Below, in pieces: positions 18,811-27,501 of a stretch of DNA of 64,000 nucleotides (positions within the stretch are counted from its first letter, which is position 1; every line of letters starts with the position of its first letter). The stretch spans positions 1 to 64,000 of the forward strand of contig NZ_PHHE01000001.1 in NCBI RefSeq assembly GCF_002813455.1, read 5' to 3'. Made by a program: the position numbers and the translations under genes. Source of the DNA: Pseudomonas baetica. GTDB lineage: Bacteria; Pseudomonadota; Gammaproteobacteria; Pseudomonadales; Pseudomonadaceae. The notes beneath the pieces were generated by a model that was not told the DNA's origin, ran no database searches, and worked only from the letters and a program-made list of their open reading frames with translations.

Positions 18811-18841
18811 CTTAGCGTACGATTTTTTCCGAATTCTCTAG
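18811..18841 (-). repeat. Tn3-family terminal inverted repeat, right end, truncated
   Basis: On the minus strand it reads CTAGAGAATTCGG, then AAAAAATCGTACGCTAAG; this matches the inner 31 bases of the left repeat at 17626-17663. The outermost bases, which should end in GGGG, are replaced by the IS5-family element that begins at 18842. Confidence 0.72.
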
Positions 18842-20032
18842 GGAAACTCTGAAGAAGACTTCCTGATTTTGGCAAAATACCGGGACTCCACCCGCCGAGC
18901 TTTCCGATGAAACAGATGACCTTCGCTGACGCCGAGTACGCAGGCAAGCGTAAGCAGACCCGCAAAGAGTTGTTCTTGATCGACATGGATCAGGTGGTGC
19001 CGTGGAACGGCTTGATCAAACTGATCGAGCCGTTCTACCCGAAGGGTGAAGGCGGTCGTCCGGCTTATCCGTTGATGACGATGCTGCGTGTACATTTGAT
19101 GCAGAACTGGTTCGGTTACAGCGATCCAGCGATGGAGGAAGCGCTGTACGAGACCACCATCCTGCGGCAGTTCGCCGGGCTGAATCTGGAGCGTATTCCC
19201 GACGAAACCACCATCCTCAACTTCCGCCGACTGCTGGAGAAACACGAGCTGGCTGCCGGCATCCTGGCCGTGATCAATGGCTATCTGGGTGACCGAGGGT
19301 TGTCGTTGCGCCAAGGCACCATTGTCGATGCCACGCTGATCAATGCGCCCAGCTCGACCAAGAACAAGGACGGTAAACGCGATCCAGAAATGCACCAAAC
19401 CAAGAAGGGCAACCAGTACTATTTCGGCATGAAAGCGCACATCGGTGTGGATGACGAGTCAGGTCTGGTGCACCGCGTGGTGGGCACAGCCGCCAACGTG
19501 GCGGATGTCACTCAGGTGGACAAATTGCTGCACGGTGCGGAGAACGTGGTCTGCGCCGATGCCGGTTATACCGGCGTCGAGAAACGTACCGAGCATGATG
19601 GGCGCGAGGTGATCTGGCAGATCGCGGCACGCCGCAGTACTTACAAAAAGCTGGGTAAGCGTAGCGCTCTATACAAAGCCAAGCGCAAGATCGAGAAGGC
19701 CAAGGCCCAGGTGCGCGCCAAAGTCGAGCACCCGTTTCGGGTGGTCAAGCGCCAGTTCGGTTTTGTGAAAACGCGCTTCCGTGGCCTGGCCAAAAACACC
19801 GCGCAACTGGTGACGCTATTCGCGCTGTCGAATCTGTGGATGGCACGCCGACATTTACTGACGAGTACAGGAGAGGTGCGCCTGTAATGTGGGAAATGAC
19901 CGTTGCGAGGTGCTCGCGGCGGCTAAAAGCGCAGAAATACGCGGATGATCTGATCGTTTTGGTCGATTCGCCGTTTTCAAAATCAGCGGAGGCTGAAGTC
20001 AGCCAGAAAAGCGTGACTACTTCAGACCATCC
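18842..20032 (+). mobile_element. IS5-family insertion sequence, copy B
   Basis: A 1191-bp relative of copy A with 16-bp ends GGAAACTCTGAAGAAG and GGATGGTCTGAAGTAG. Flanking tetranucleotides are CTAG on the left and TTAA on the right: both fit YTAR but differ, so there is no intact target duplication. This suggests that the flanks were rearranged after insertion. Its left end cuts the Tn3 repeat and its right end touches the stop codon of hamB. Confidence 0.85.
18907..19887 (+). CDS. IS5-family transposase, copy B
   Basis: A 326-residue DDE transposase with Asp in IVDATLI, Asp in CADAGYTG and Glu in RAKVEHPFRVVK. It is co-oriented with copy A and differs from it at many positions, especially in the loop after DAGYTG and near the C terminus. 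No frameshift is visible. Confidence 0.93.
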   Translation: MKQMTFADAEYAGKRKQTRKELFLIDMDQVVPWNGLIKLIEPFYPKGEGGRPAYPLMTMLRVHLMQNWFGYSDPAMEEALYETTILRQFAGLNLERIPDETTILNFRRLLEKHELAAGILAVINGYLGDRGLSLRQGTIVDATLINAPSSTKNKDGKRDPEMHQTKKGNQYYFGMKAHIGVDDESGLVHRVVGTAANVADVTQVDKLLHGAENVVCADAGYTGVEKRTEHDGREVIWQIAARRSTYKKLGKRSALYKAKRKIEKAKAQVRAKVEHPFRVVKRQFGFVKTRFRGLAKNTAQLVTLFALSNLWMARRHLLTSTGEVRL

Positions 20033-23000
20033 TTAAATAAATTTTGGCAATGAAAACGCAGTAGGCAGTCTCGACAATGTTTCTTTTAGCAGCTGCTTAT
20101 TGTTTTTGAATATTTTGTAGTCAATAATGTTTTTGTGTTCTCGAACACTTTCAAATTGCTGGCTGATGAACTTGCACACCTCTCTATCCGCGAATCCTTG
20201 ACCGTGTATCCAGATTTTGAATTCGTCTGATAGGCCGAGTTTCAGCTGATTCTGAAGTGATCTGGCATGGTTAAGCAATGTTTCATTCAAGGCCTTACCT
20301 TCGACAATATCGCCGATAGCTCCAATTATTAACATTCCATCGTAAGAGAGAGCGGAGCAGAAATCTACAATGTGCTCTTGAGTAATCGAATAATAAGTGC
20401 TTTTTGCCTTGACGGAAAAATTGTTTAGTTTGGCATAAGTTAAAATCTCTGCGTAACTGGTTTCATTGCACCATTGAGTGGCAATGTTTACCGCTTGCTC
20501 CTGCGGATAAATGTTAGAGGTGATTTTCTTTCTGGAAAATATCGTGATTAAGGGCCAGCATACTTCGAGTAGATCCTGAGGAGAATCACAAAATTCAAGC
20601 TCGAATATTTGAGATGCTATCCAGTGTTCGATGTGAATAAGCTGATCAAGCCCAAGCAGGGTCCTTCCATAATAGGAGAATTTTTCTACAGGTATCACGC
20701 TTAACCTTGTGTGGATGGCAGTAAATACTGCCACTAACTGATCTTTAGCGTCGTCGTTCGCAAGATGGTAGGCAAGAGTTTCGTAAGCTAGGTCTAGAAA
20801 GTATTCTGTTGATAATAAGGAGCTATCATCCTTCAAAATTGACATGAAATAGCTTTCAATAGAATGAAGGATTTGCTCCTTTTTATCCAAATCTTGCATC
20901 AGTTCAGTAAAGGTTTCCTCAGGGATTCCGCTTTCCTCGCACCATTCACGCCACAACGCTCTTTCCCTAAACGGGTTAGAGATAAAATTTAGAACGTCAT
21001 TTTCACCTTTTATCAGAGGGAATGGCTGAACTATTTCCATCAAGCTACTCAGGCACTCTTCGGCGTTACTAAAGTTTAACAGTTTGAGAGTTCTCGCCCA
21101 TTTGTCACGTCCTCTCCAGAGAAAACGGTTGTCGTATATTTTGGGGTCAGTGAAAATTATTCCACCTTCAGTGTGATAACCTGACCGTCCAGCGCGGCCA
21201 ATCAGGTTTTGGAATTCCCTAGTGGAAATCCTTTTACCACCCTGCATCAAGTTTGAGATTAGCAGGTATTTAATTGGAAGATTTACACCCTGAGCGAGAG
21301 TCGAGGTGCATATGACGAGGTGTCCAGCACCCTTGTCCATGGCCCATTCAACCGCGATTCTGAGACCATTTGGAATGGCTGAACTGTGAGGCAAGACTCC
21401 TAGGGGAATAGCTTCAGAAAAAATGTGCTGATCGGAAAAGTGTAGATGTGATAGAAACGCAATTTTCTGAAGCTCATTAGTGTCTGAGACTGAGCTTGGC
21501 GTAGGAAGTGATAATCCTCGTTTGTACACATCTACAACGGTTGAACACAGACTGATGACTGTTCTCTTGTCCCCGCAAAATATAGCTGTTGGCCCCTGCT
21601 GGCACAGTCGAAGTCCCAAATAGCAGGAAATTGATTGCACTTCGGTCTTTGTTGGAAAAAACCGAGCTTTGCTTTCTCTCCCTCGCAGCTTAAGGCTTGA
21701 CTGTTGGATGATCTTGGGGACATATAAGCCGCTGTCGCGTTTATTGTCTCGCCCTAGGTAACTCAGTTGACCCATATCGTGAAACCAGCTGAGAAAGGCT
21801 ACGCTTTTGATAGATGGCAGCCAATTACTACCCTGGATGCTTAGGCTAGACTCTCCATTCAGCCAGTCGCCAATTGTTTCTGCATTGGACATAACCGCTG
21901 AAATCAACACCTTTTGCGCCTGCTCAGGTATTGTTTTCTTCAGCGAAGCAATCAAAAGCTCGTAGGTTACTCCCCTTTTTCCGCTATCAAATTGATGGCC
22001 TTCGTCAAATATCAGCAAGTCAATTTGTTTGGCTAGAGAAGGTTCATGCCTAAGTAAGTAAACTAATTTTTCTGGAGTTGAAACAATTACAGTATGATCA
22101 TGTTTGCCTTTGAAATCTTCACCAAGCAAAAATTTTAGAAATTCCTGCTCATCCTCATCCACACTTGTAACATCTCTAAGCTCGTTGATGTTGACGGAGT
22201 CATGCTCAAAAGATGCCATGAAGCCCTGAGTTATTTCCCGGCACAATGCACGGAAGGGGGCGACAATCACAGCTAGTTTTGCACGACCTGAGAGAAATCC
22301 GCTCCGAATGATAAGCTCGGTAGACTTGGTCTTACCCGCACTAGTGGGCATTTGCATAACTGCTGACTCACCCTTCAGCACGCCTAGACTTCCCACCAAG
22401 CGCTGGGCAGGCCAGAACTCCTTCATAAACTTGTCGTTTGCAAGCGCTTGGTGCCAACGATTCTGTTCCAGGCCGGTGTATTTAGGTAGGCAGACCAATG
22501 ACGAATTATTGATTTTTCTTTTAATTAGAGCATTGATAGTGTCGGCCAGCAGCACCTCACGATCTGAGCCGCTCGCATAGACGGTACTTCTGAACTCATG
22601 TAACTCGTCTTCTACGTCTGATAGATCCGCCTCCATATTCATAAACGCGCGATAAGCTATTGCTGTTTTGCGAATCTGGTCGTTATAGCTCCCCGATGAA
22701 GCGAGAGAAAAGTTTTCATTCAGTTCGGATTTTAGTAGCCACACTAACAATCTTTCGAGCCTACTTTCTGTCAGCTCTGCGGGAGTTTTTGAAACCGCTC
22801 TGGCTAGGACCAATGAACTGCCTGGCATGTCGGCAAGATAATAAGAAGCCGAACTCAAAATTTTTAGATATTCATCTATTTCGGTTGTTAGGCGAGACAG
22901 GCTTAAAGATTCAAAAAATTGTCCAGCTAGCACTAATTGTTGCTTCAGTACTTGTTTGTGTTCTTCGCGCTCATCTGAGGGGCGGGATTCAAGTGCAGCC

Positions 23001-23152
23001 AACTCTCCGAGCACTCCAATCGTGAACACTAGCAATCGCTTAGGGTCCTGAGGAAGCTCAACGTGATATTCCTCTTCGATTCCAAACTCATACTGTTTTG
23101 CTTTCGCACGTGTAATATCAAGGATTTCACGACCTTTGTTTTCAAGCCTCAT
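20033..23152 (-). CDS. hamB: HamB helicase of a Hachiman anti-phage system
   Basis: A 1039-residue superfamily 2 helicase. Visible motifs: Walker A MPTSAGKTKS (268-277), motif Ia VIVAPFRAL, motif Ib VSTPEKL, Walker B FDEGH (382-386), motif III SAVMSN, then motif V STLAQGVNLP and motif VI FQNLIGRAGRSG. The N-terminal 230 residues and C-terminal 350 are helical and specific to this family. In Hachiman, HamB is thought to sense damaged or phage DNA and release the nuclease HamA. Its start overlaps the hamA stop by 11 bases, so the pair is an operon. The TAA stop lies within the TTAA next to IS copy B, so the IS landed at the end of the gene without changing the protein. Confidence 0.88.
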   Translation of the reverse strand: MRLENKGREILDITRAKAKQYEFGIEEEYHVELPQDPKRLLVFTIGVLGELAALESRPSDEREEHKQVLKQQLVLAGQFFESLSLSRLTTEIDEYLKILSSASYYLADMPGSSLVLARAVSKTPAELTESRLERLLVWLLKSELNENFSLASSGSYNDQIRKTAIAYRAFMNMEADLSDVEDELHEFRSTVYASGSDREVLLADTINALIKRKINNSSLVCLPKYTGLEQNRWHQALANDKFMKEFWPAQRLVGSLGVLKGESAVMQMPTSAGKTKSTELIIRSGFLSGRAKLAVIVAPFRALCREITQGFMASFEHDSVNINELRDVTSVDEDEQEFLKFLLGEDFKGKHDHTVIVSTPEKLVYLLRHEPSLAKQIDLLIFDEGHQFDSGKRGVTYELLIASLKKTIPEQAQKVLISAVMSNAETIGDWLNGESSLSIQGSNWLPSIKSVAFLSWFHDMGQLSYLGRDNKRDSGLYVPKIIQQSSLKLRGRESKARFFPTKTEVQSISCYLGLRLCQQGPTAIFCGDKRTVISLCSTVVDVYKRGLSLPTPSSVSDTNELQKIAFLSHLHFSDQHIFSEAIPLGVLPHSSAIPNGLRIAVEWAMDKGAGHLVICTSTLAQGVNLPIKYLLISNLMQGGKRISTREFQNLIGRAGRSGYHTEGGIIFTDPKIYDNRFLWRGRDKWARTLKLLNFSNAEECLSSLMEIVQPFPLIKGENDVLNFISNPFRERALWREWCEESGIPEETFTELMQDLDKKEQILHSIESYFMSILKDDSSLLSTEYFLDLAYETLAYHLANDDAKDQLVAVFTAIHTRLSVIPVEKFSYYGRTLLGLDQLIHIEHWIASQIFELEFCDSPQDLLEVCWPLITIFSRKKITSNIYPQEQAVNIATQWCNETSYAEILTYAKLNNFSVKAKSTYYSITQEHIVDFCSALSYDGMLIIGAIGDIVEGKALNETLLNHARSLQNQLKLGLSDEFKIWIHGQGFADREVCKFISQQFESVREHKNIIDYKIFKNNKQLLKETLSRLPTAFSLPKFI

Positions 23153-24011
23153 CTGCGGCTCTCCGATAAAGCTCGTGAATCAGTGACATCAGTTCAACCC
23201 CACTCACCACGAGTAGTTCCAGGCTGTCGGCACTAGGGTGATTGCCAGCATGTGAGGTACATACCACGCTCTCGTGTAGCGATGACTCTGTGTAAACCGC
23301 AGCCGCGCCATACTTGCGTTTGCAAGGATAATCAGGTTCGCGCTGGAAGCGTTCTATCAAGTCGACTCCATCGAAATCTTGTCGATCATATAACCTCTGA
23401 CGCATCGCGTTCAAAGATTCTGCAATCCGGATTTCATCTTTAATAGAGTCATCAATTGCATTCTGAAGGACGTTAATTTTTGTCTTTTCAGTTGCTTTTG
23501 CCTTTACTTCAAATATCAACAATTCATCTTTTTCACTGATTACATTCGGATTTTTTTTGAAAGCTATTACGTCTGACCCCTTGCTGGATTCATTCGCGAT
23601 GATCTTTCGATCATAGCGCGTTCGAGGGACTGCGTAGTTTCTAATATATTGAAGGTAATCAGCTATTAGAATCTCTGCGAAATCCCCGGCCCGAATGCTC
23701 GGGCCTGGCGCGATCGATTCGCTAGGGAATTTTTCCGTGATCAGATATTCTGAATTAGTCTTTGTGGGATTTTTTAAGTAGCGCAGTTCTTGGTCGCTAC
23801 AGTAGTGATTTCTAAAATGTCTCGCCCAGCCAGACATTATGGAAGTATCTAATGCATTGTGGTTGAATCGATAAACCGGGATTGAGCGCCCACAAGCTGA
23901 GGTATACGTGCCCTTGGGTTCAAGCCAGGAGAGATGGGCTGCCAGCGATGTCATTTCACGTCCTATGTGCGCGCCAGCATGAAGGCATTTCTCAACGACG
24001 CATGGCGTCAT
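23142..24011 (-). CDS. hamA: HamA nuclease-like effector of a Hachiman system (DUF1837)
   Basis: A 289-residue protein of the DUF1837/HamA family, the DNA-degrading partner of HamB. A PD-(D/E)XK-type active site is visible: Glu113 in GDFAEIL, Asp147 in KGSDVIAF and Glu168-Lys170 in LLIFEVKAK. An alternative start at Met20 (ATG 23952-23954) has a better ribosome-binding site, AGGA seven bases upstream, and would give 270 residues; the longer start has only a distant AAAGGG. It is the first gene of the operon. On activation HamA is thought to destroy phage and host DNA, aborting infection. Confidence 0.85.
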   Translation of the reverse strand: MTPCVVEKCLHAGAHIGREMTSLAAHLSWLEPKGTYTSACGRSIPVYRFNHNALDTSIMSGWARHFRNHYCSDQELRYLKNPTKTNSEYLITEKFPSESIAPGPSIRAGDFAEILIADYLQYIRNYAVPRTRYDRKIIANESSKGSDVIAFKKNPNVISEKDELLIFEVKAKATEKTKINVLQNAIDDSIKDEIRIAESLNAMRQRLYDRQDFDGVDLIERFQREPDYPCKRKYGAAAVYTESSLHESVVCTSHAGNHPSADSLELLVVSGVELMSLIHELYRRAADEA

Positions 24012-24159
24012 ATTGCCATAACCCTTTCACCTGTACAGTGCTCGCTATCGCTCCTTCGACCGGCAAGCAATCAGTCGACACGAGTGATCCCTTTCCCTAA
24101 TCATGTCCTTGGTTGCACGCGAGACAACACAGGCCCCTTGTGGCTTAGGGCGCGTTCCG

Positions 24160-24684
24160 TTAGCGATCTGGGTTGCACTTGCCAATGTTAATCACCAGAT
24201 CATCGGGATGCAGGGCATCAGCTCCGTCACCTGAAGACAAAAGCGATTCGTACTGTTTTGGGTCTTCCCGCTTCAGTTGTTGCCAGTAGCCTTGGTCTAC
24301 ATACCCACCGTGATAAACGATCTCAAATCTGCGTGAATCCTTGTCAAAGCTGGCATCCGCCGTCACATGCCGACACACCGTGATGTTGAAAGCATTCTCG
24401 ACACATGTCGCTATCGGCATCTCTCCGTCGAAAAAGGCCCAGTTTGATTTCGGGTCGCGATTTAAAAAACTACGGTATTTGTTGTTTTTTAGATCGTCTT
24501 CACTCAAGCGACGAAGCACATATTCATGACCGGGCTTGAACGTTGTGGGTGCCCATGTGGTTGTCTGGCTGTCGAAATGCAGGCCAACAGACTGCTCGAC
24601 GGCACAAACATACGTGCTTGGCTCAGCGGAAACACCCTGTGCCATCGCCAGTAAAAGTGGTGCCAGCAGCCAACGAGTAATCAT
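24160..24684 (-). CDS. Secreted or periplasmic protein of unknown function
   Basis: 174 residues with a clear signal peptide (MITRWLLAPLLLAMAQGVSA, cleavage near residue 20). The mature part has four cysteines (YVCAVE, ATCVEN, TVCRHV, GKCNPD) that could form two disulphides. Its beta-rich sequence includes WAFFDGEMPIATC and FEIVYHGGYVDQGYW. I do not recognise the family. It stands alone between the Hachiman operon and a Tn3-like repeat. The 148 bases between it and hamA contain nothing that I can name. Confidence 0.65.
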   Translation of the reverse strand: MITRWLLAPLLLAMAQGVSAEPSTYVCAVEQSVGLHFDSQTTTWAPTTFKPGHEYVLRRLSEDDLKNNKYRSFLNRDPKSNWAFFDGEMPIATCVENAFNITVCRHVTADASFDKDSRRFEIVYHGGYVDQGYWQQLKREDPKQYESLLSSGDGADALHPDDLVINIGKCNPDR

Positions 24685-24703
24685 CCGATCACCGTGAATA
24701 AGT

Positions 24704-24741
24704 GGAGTCCGCAGAGTACGGGAAAAATCGTACCGTACGCA
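24704..24741 (+). repeat. Degenerate Tn3-type terminal repeat
   Basis: The stretch begins GGAGTCCGCAGAGTACGGG and continues AAAAATCGTACCGTAC. It shares the pattern GGxGTC, AGAG, CGG, AAAAATCGTAC with the two Tn3-type repeats at 17626 and 18811. It points the same way as the left repeat. No partner repeat or transposase gene was found, so it is probably a relic. Confidence 0.4.
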
Positions 24742-24907
24742 TCTACGACAGGAGGTATGCCCTTATGTCGCCGGTGCGGTTTCTGGCTTCCCGCGCCATC
24801 CAGTCCACTATTGCAGGGGGCTAGGATTTCCAGTGACCTGATAGCATAGTGCCTTATCTGTAGAAAAACACAGCATGTACGGGCTGAATTTGAATAAGGG
24901 CAATTGG

Positions 24908-25534
24908 ATGCGCGAAGCGATAAAAACAAACCTCGAAGCATGGGTAGAGAAACTGGAATCACAACAAAACATCGACGGGGATTATCTAGATCACGACTTT
25001 TTCCTGGACTACAAACTGCTGGGCGTAGCGACCTTTCTTAAGCAGATCGCTTTTGAAGGGGACGACATGGAGCTACTGGCCATTGCTTCAAAAGCAGAAA
25101 TGCTGGTCACGAGGAAAATTCAAGCTGACGAGGAGGCAGAGGAGGAAGAGGATCTGCTGCGGCAGCAGCAGTACGAAGCGGACGAACGAATCAGGACAGC
25201 TTGTTATCACTACTTCTACACTGAACCTGCTTTCGCCGTGGACATGTCTAAATACGAGGCGCTGATCGAAGCGTCTGCTAAAAACTTCTCTGATCCCTAC
25301 AAGCTGTCGAGCCTGCGCCGCTATGTCGAGCAGAGCCAAGTGCTAGCAAAGGTATACGACAAAGTGAAAGCTCGTCTGCGTCGCGGTTGCGACGGGCAAG
25401 CGACGCCGACATTTGAAGACGTTTCGCGAGCATTCGACGCGGAGCTCCCGGTAATCTATCGCCGCGCCGATGCACATGTCGAGCGGACGATTGCTCAATA
25501 CGCGGCGTCACCTGCGTCAGCAAGCCTGAGCTGA
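24908..25534 (+). CDS. Hypothetical protein, acidic, mostly helical
   Basis: 208 residues from ATG 24908, chosen because AAGGG lies seven bases upstream; an in-frame ATG at 24875 has no ribosome-binding site. The protein is soluble and helical with a run of acidic residues (DEEAEEEEDLL, about 75-85) likely to form a coiled or disordered linker. It has no catalytic motif that I recognise. It is a lone gene in the variable region, with a 163-base gap to the next gene. Confidence 0.6.
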   Translation: MREAIKTNLEAWVEKLESQQNIDGDYLDHDFFLDYKLLGVATFLKQIAFEGDDMELLAIASKAEMLVTRKIQADEEAEEEEDLLRQQQYEADERIRTACYHYFYTEPAFAVDMSKYEALIEASAKNFSDPYKLSSLRRYVEQSQVLAKVYDKVKARLRRGCDGQATPTFEDVSRAFDAELPVIYRRADAHVERTIAQYAASPASASLS

Positions 25535-25697
25535 CGTACCTCCCCTGGGCTAAATACAGCGCTTCATGTCGACGTCGGTTTTGTTCGCTCGAAATGACAC
25601 GTAGTTGGAATGCATTCTGTCTGCTGGCCAGATATGTTGCCTCGACGCGCCGAACATCAAGGTAGGCGTAACCAATCAATTTAAAGGATTTCGCTAC

Positions 25698-26261
25698 ATG
25701 CAAATTGGGTTTCGATTCGCTGCTTTGTGTGCCTTCGCGATGGTTGCTGGTTGTGCAGGTGAAAAATCTGTCCCGAGGGATTCGGCAGTTGTCACTGTTT
25801 CCGCTTATGGTCCGGATCTGTTCGGTCAGCATGCGCATGGTGTCGGAGGGCGCTTGGATGTCCGAGAGTCTTCCGGAGGGGCAACCAAACTCAGTTATCC
25901 ACCTATGGATGTGCGTGCTTGCAACCAATCCAACACAAGCTGTTCACTGGGTATTGGGGTGGTTGATGGCACTGCTGAAATCATTTCGTCGAGCGCAACC
26001 GGCGCAACAGTGGCAATCGATCTGAACTACCAGGTGGGACGAAACTACTCGTTCAATGCTAACGGTCAGCAACTCAAGCTGGCGGTGCCGACTGATGTGC
26101 AGGCACTGCAGTCCAATCAGGCGATCTCGAAAAAGATCGAGGTAGCCTATGGGGAGGTCGTGCATCTGCCGCTTCCATTCGGGGTGGATATTGCTGTATG
26201 CGCCCAAAAGCACAATGCAGGCGAAATCATGCCTGATCGGAGCGTATGCCAAGGGTATTGA
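25698..26261 (+). CDS. Putative lipoprotein of unknown function
   Basis: 187 residues from ATG 25698 with AAAGGA nine bases upstream. The N terminus is a lipoprotein signal with lipobox MVAGC (Cys19). The rest is predicted beta-rich and exported, with cysteines in VRACNQ, SCSLG, AVCAQ and SVCQG. It may be an island-borne envelope protein; I recognise no family. The integrase gene converges on it, 74 bases away. Confidence 0.65.
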   Translation: MQIGFRFAALCAFAMVAGCAGEKSVPRDSAVVTVSAYGPDLFGQHAHGVGGRLDVRESSGGATKLSYPPMDVRACNQSNTSCSLGIGVVDGTAEIISSSATGATVAIDLNYQVGRNYSFNANGQQLKLAVPTDVQALQSNQAISKKIEVAYGEVVHLPLPFGVDIAVCAQKHNAGEIMPDRSVCQGY

Positions 26262-26335
26262 TGGCACACCACGATGCGATGAGTTCAGACACAAATCCCT
26301 TGGTTCATCGATCCCTTGCTGTTGCGAAAAAGGCG

Positions 26336-27451
26336 TTAGGCAAGTTTCTTTGCGAGATCCTCTGTTTTTGGGTGGTAGTAACGCATCAGCATTCGGGTGT
26401 CTTGGTGTCCGGTGATCTTGGTTAGTTCGTGCAGCGGGAAAATGTCAGCTAGGCGTGATGTCGCCTCGTGGCGTAGATCGTGGAAGCGAAGGTTAACCAA
26501 GAAAGGGTCTTCGGCAATTCGCTTGTCGATCTTATCCTTGGGTAACTTCTTCTGTTTCATGTGGCGCTCCAATAATCCATGGTACGCCTGGCGAGCGTCC
26601 TCAATAGCGTCAGCGAATGCCTTGGTGATGGTGTCAGGTCTGCTCTTGAAGTAGGTATCCTCCCTATCTCGCTCGGGCAAGCTTTTAAGTACCTCTACTG
26701 CTTTGCTAGACAGTGGCACCCCTCGTGCAGATCCGTTTTTGGTCATCGGGAGCAGAGCGACTCGCTTATCCAAATTTACATTGGTTCGCAGAAGGCTACA
26801 GATTTCCCCCCGGCGCATGGCTGTCTCCACCGCGAAAGTTACAATCTGGGGCAGCTCAGTTGATCGAGAGTAGCGTCGAATCATCTCTAACTCGTCGATG
26901 TGTTCTTTTACGAGCTTTCCAGCTTCGAGTGTCCAGACATCAGCGCTGAGGATACGGCGATCGCGCGCGTCGTCGACGCTAGGTTGGCGTATCAGTTCGA
27001 CGGGATTGCTTAGCGACTCCATGCGCCATTCTTTGCGGGCAATGGTAAAGACGTGAGAGATCAGAGCTAGCTCTCGGCGCACAGTTGCCGGAGCTAAGCC
27101 TTCAGCGAGCCGACTATCACGGTAGCTGGCCAGATCGGCACCACGAATGCTTGCCAGCGATCTCAGGGCTAGCGGATGTCGCTGCATGGCCTGAATCCGA
27201 GAAAGTTCCGAGGCGCTGCTCCTCTTCTTGCTGGTCACTTCGCTAGCATACGTCTCCAGAGCCGTAGAGAATGAGGTAGATTCGGCCTCATTTCGGCTGA
27301 CGAACGCGCCCGCGTCCATCTCGCGCTCGATCATGGTCGCCCATGTCTTTGCTTCGGCCTGGGTATTGAATGTCTTGGTTTGCAGGGGCCATCCTTTTCG
27401 TCTGACCTGAACCTGCCACTGAGCCGGGCCACGCTTTCGAAGTGTCGCCAT
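26336..27451 (-). CDS. Tyrosine site-specific integrase of a genomic island
   Basis: 371 residues from ATG at 27449-27451 (MATLRKRG); an in-frame longer start at 27499 would add 16 unlikely residues. Domains: an N-terminal arm-binding region (QWQVQVRRKGWPLQTKTF), a SAM-like core-binding domain (about 60-150) and a catalytic domain with the R-H-R-H-Y set: Arg in TAMRRGEI, His and Arg in HDLRHEA, His in TGHQD and Tyr in MRYYHP. These enzymes integrate and excise islands at att sites next to the int gene. Only 50 bases separate it from a conserved chromosomal gene, so the island edge is probably at 27452-27501. No tRNA gene is present there. Confidence 0.9.
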   Translation of the reverse strand: MATLRKRGPAQWQVQVRRKGWPLQTKTFNTQAEAKTWATMIEREMDAGAFVSRNEAESTSFSTALETYASEVTSKKRSSASELSRIQAMQRHPLALRSLASIRGADLASYRDSRLAEGLAPATVRRELALISHVFTIARKEWRMESLSNPVELIRQPSVDDARDRRILSADVWTLEAGKLVKEHIDELEMIRRYSRSTELPQIVTFAVETAMRRGEICSLLRTNVNLDKRVALLPMTKNGSARGVPLSSKAVEVLKSLPERDREDTYFKSRPDTITKAFADAIEDARQAYHGLLERHMKQKKLPKDKIDKRIAEDPFLVNLRFHDLRHEATSRLADIFPLHELTKITGHQDTRMLMRYYHPKTEDLAKKLA

Positions 27452-27501
27452 TTTTATTCTCGGTGTGACAAAATTGTGCCAATAATTATATAGGAACACC
27501 T

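Larger units (their letters stand above)
17626..18841. mobile_element. Tn3-derived miniature element carrying parDE, right end truncated by an IS
   Basis: Two Tn3-type inverted repeats in opposite orientation enclose about 1.2 kb with a toxin-antitoxin pair and one small gene but no transposase or resolvase. This fits a non-autonomous Tn3-derived element, or the cargo end of a Tn5501-like transposon, groups known to carry parDE-type pairs. The outer 7 bases of the right repeat are missing because the second IS5-family element begins there. About 210 bases between the left repeat and the antitoxin gene hold no gene that I can support. Confidence 0.62.

Noticed and set aside
25278..25928. 216-codon minus-strand frame
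   Set aside because: It covers parts of two plus-strand genes and the gap between them and has no start signal; both plus-strand genes have ribosome-binding sites.
27452..27501. tRNA gene as integration target of the island
   Set aside because: No cloverleaf or tRNA 3' end can be read here; the integrase seems to use another type of site.
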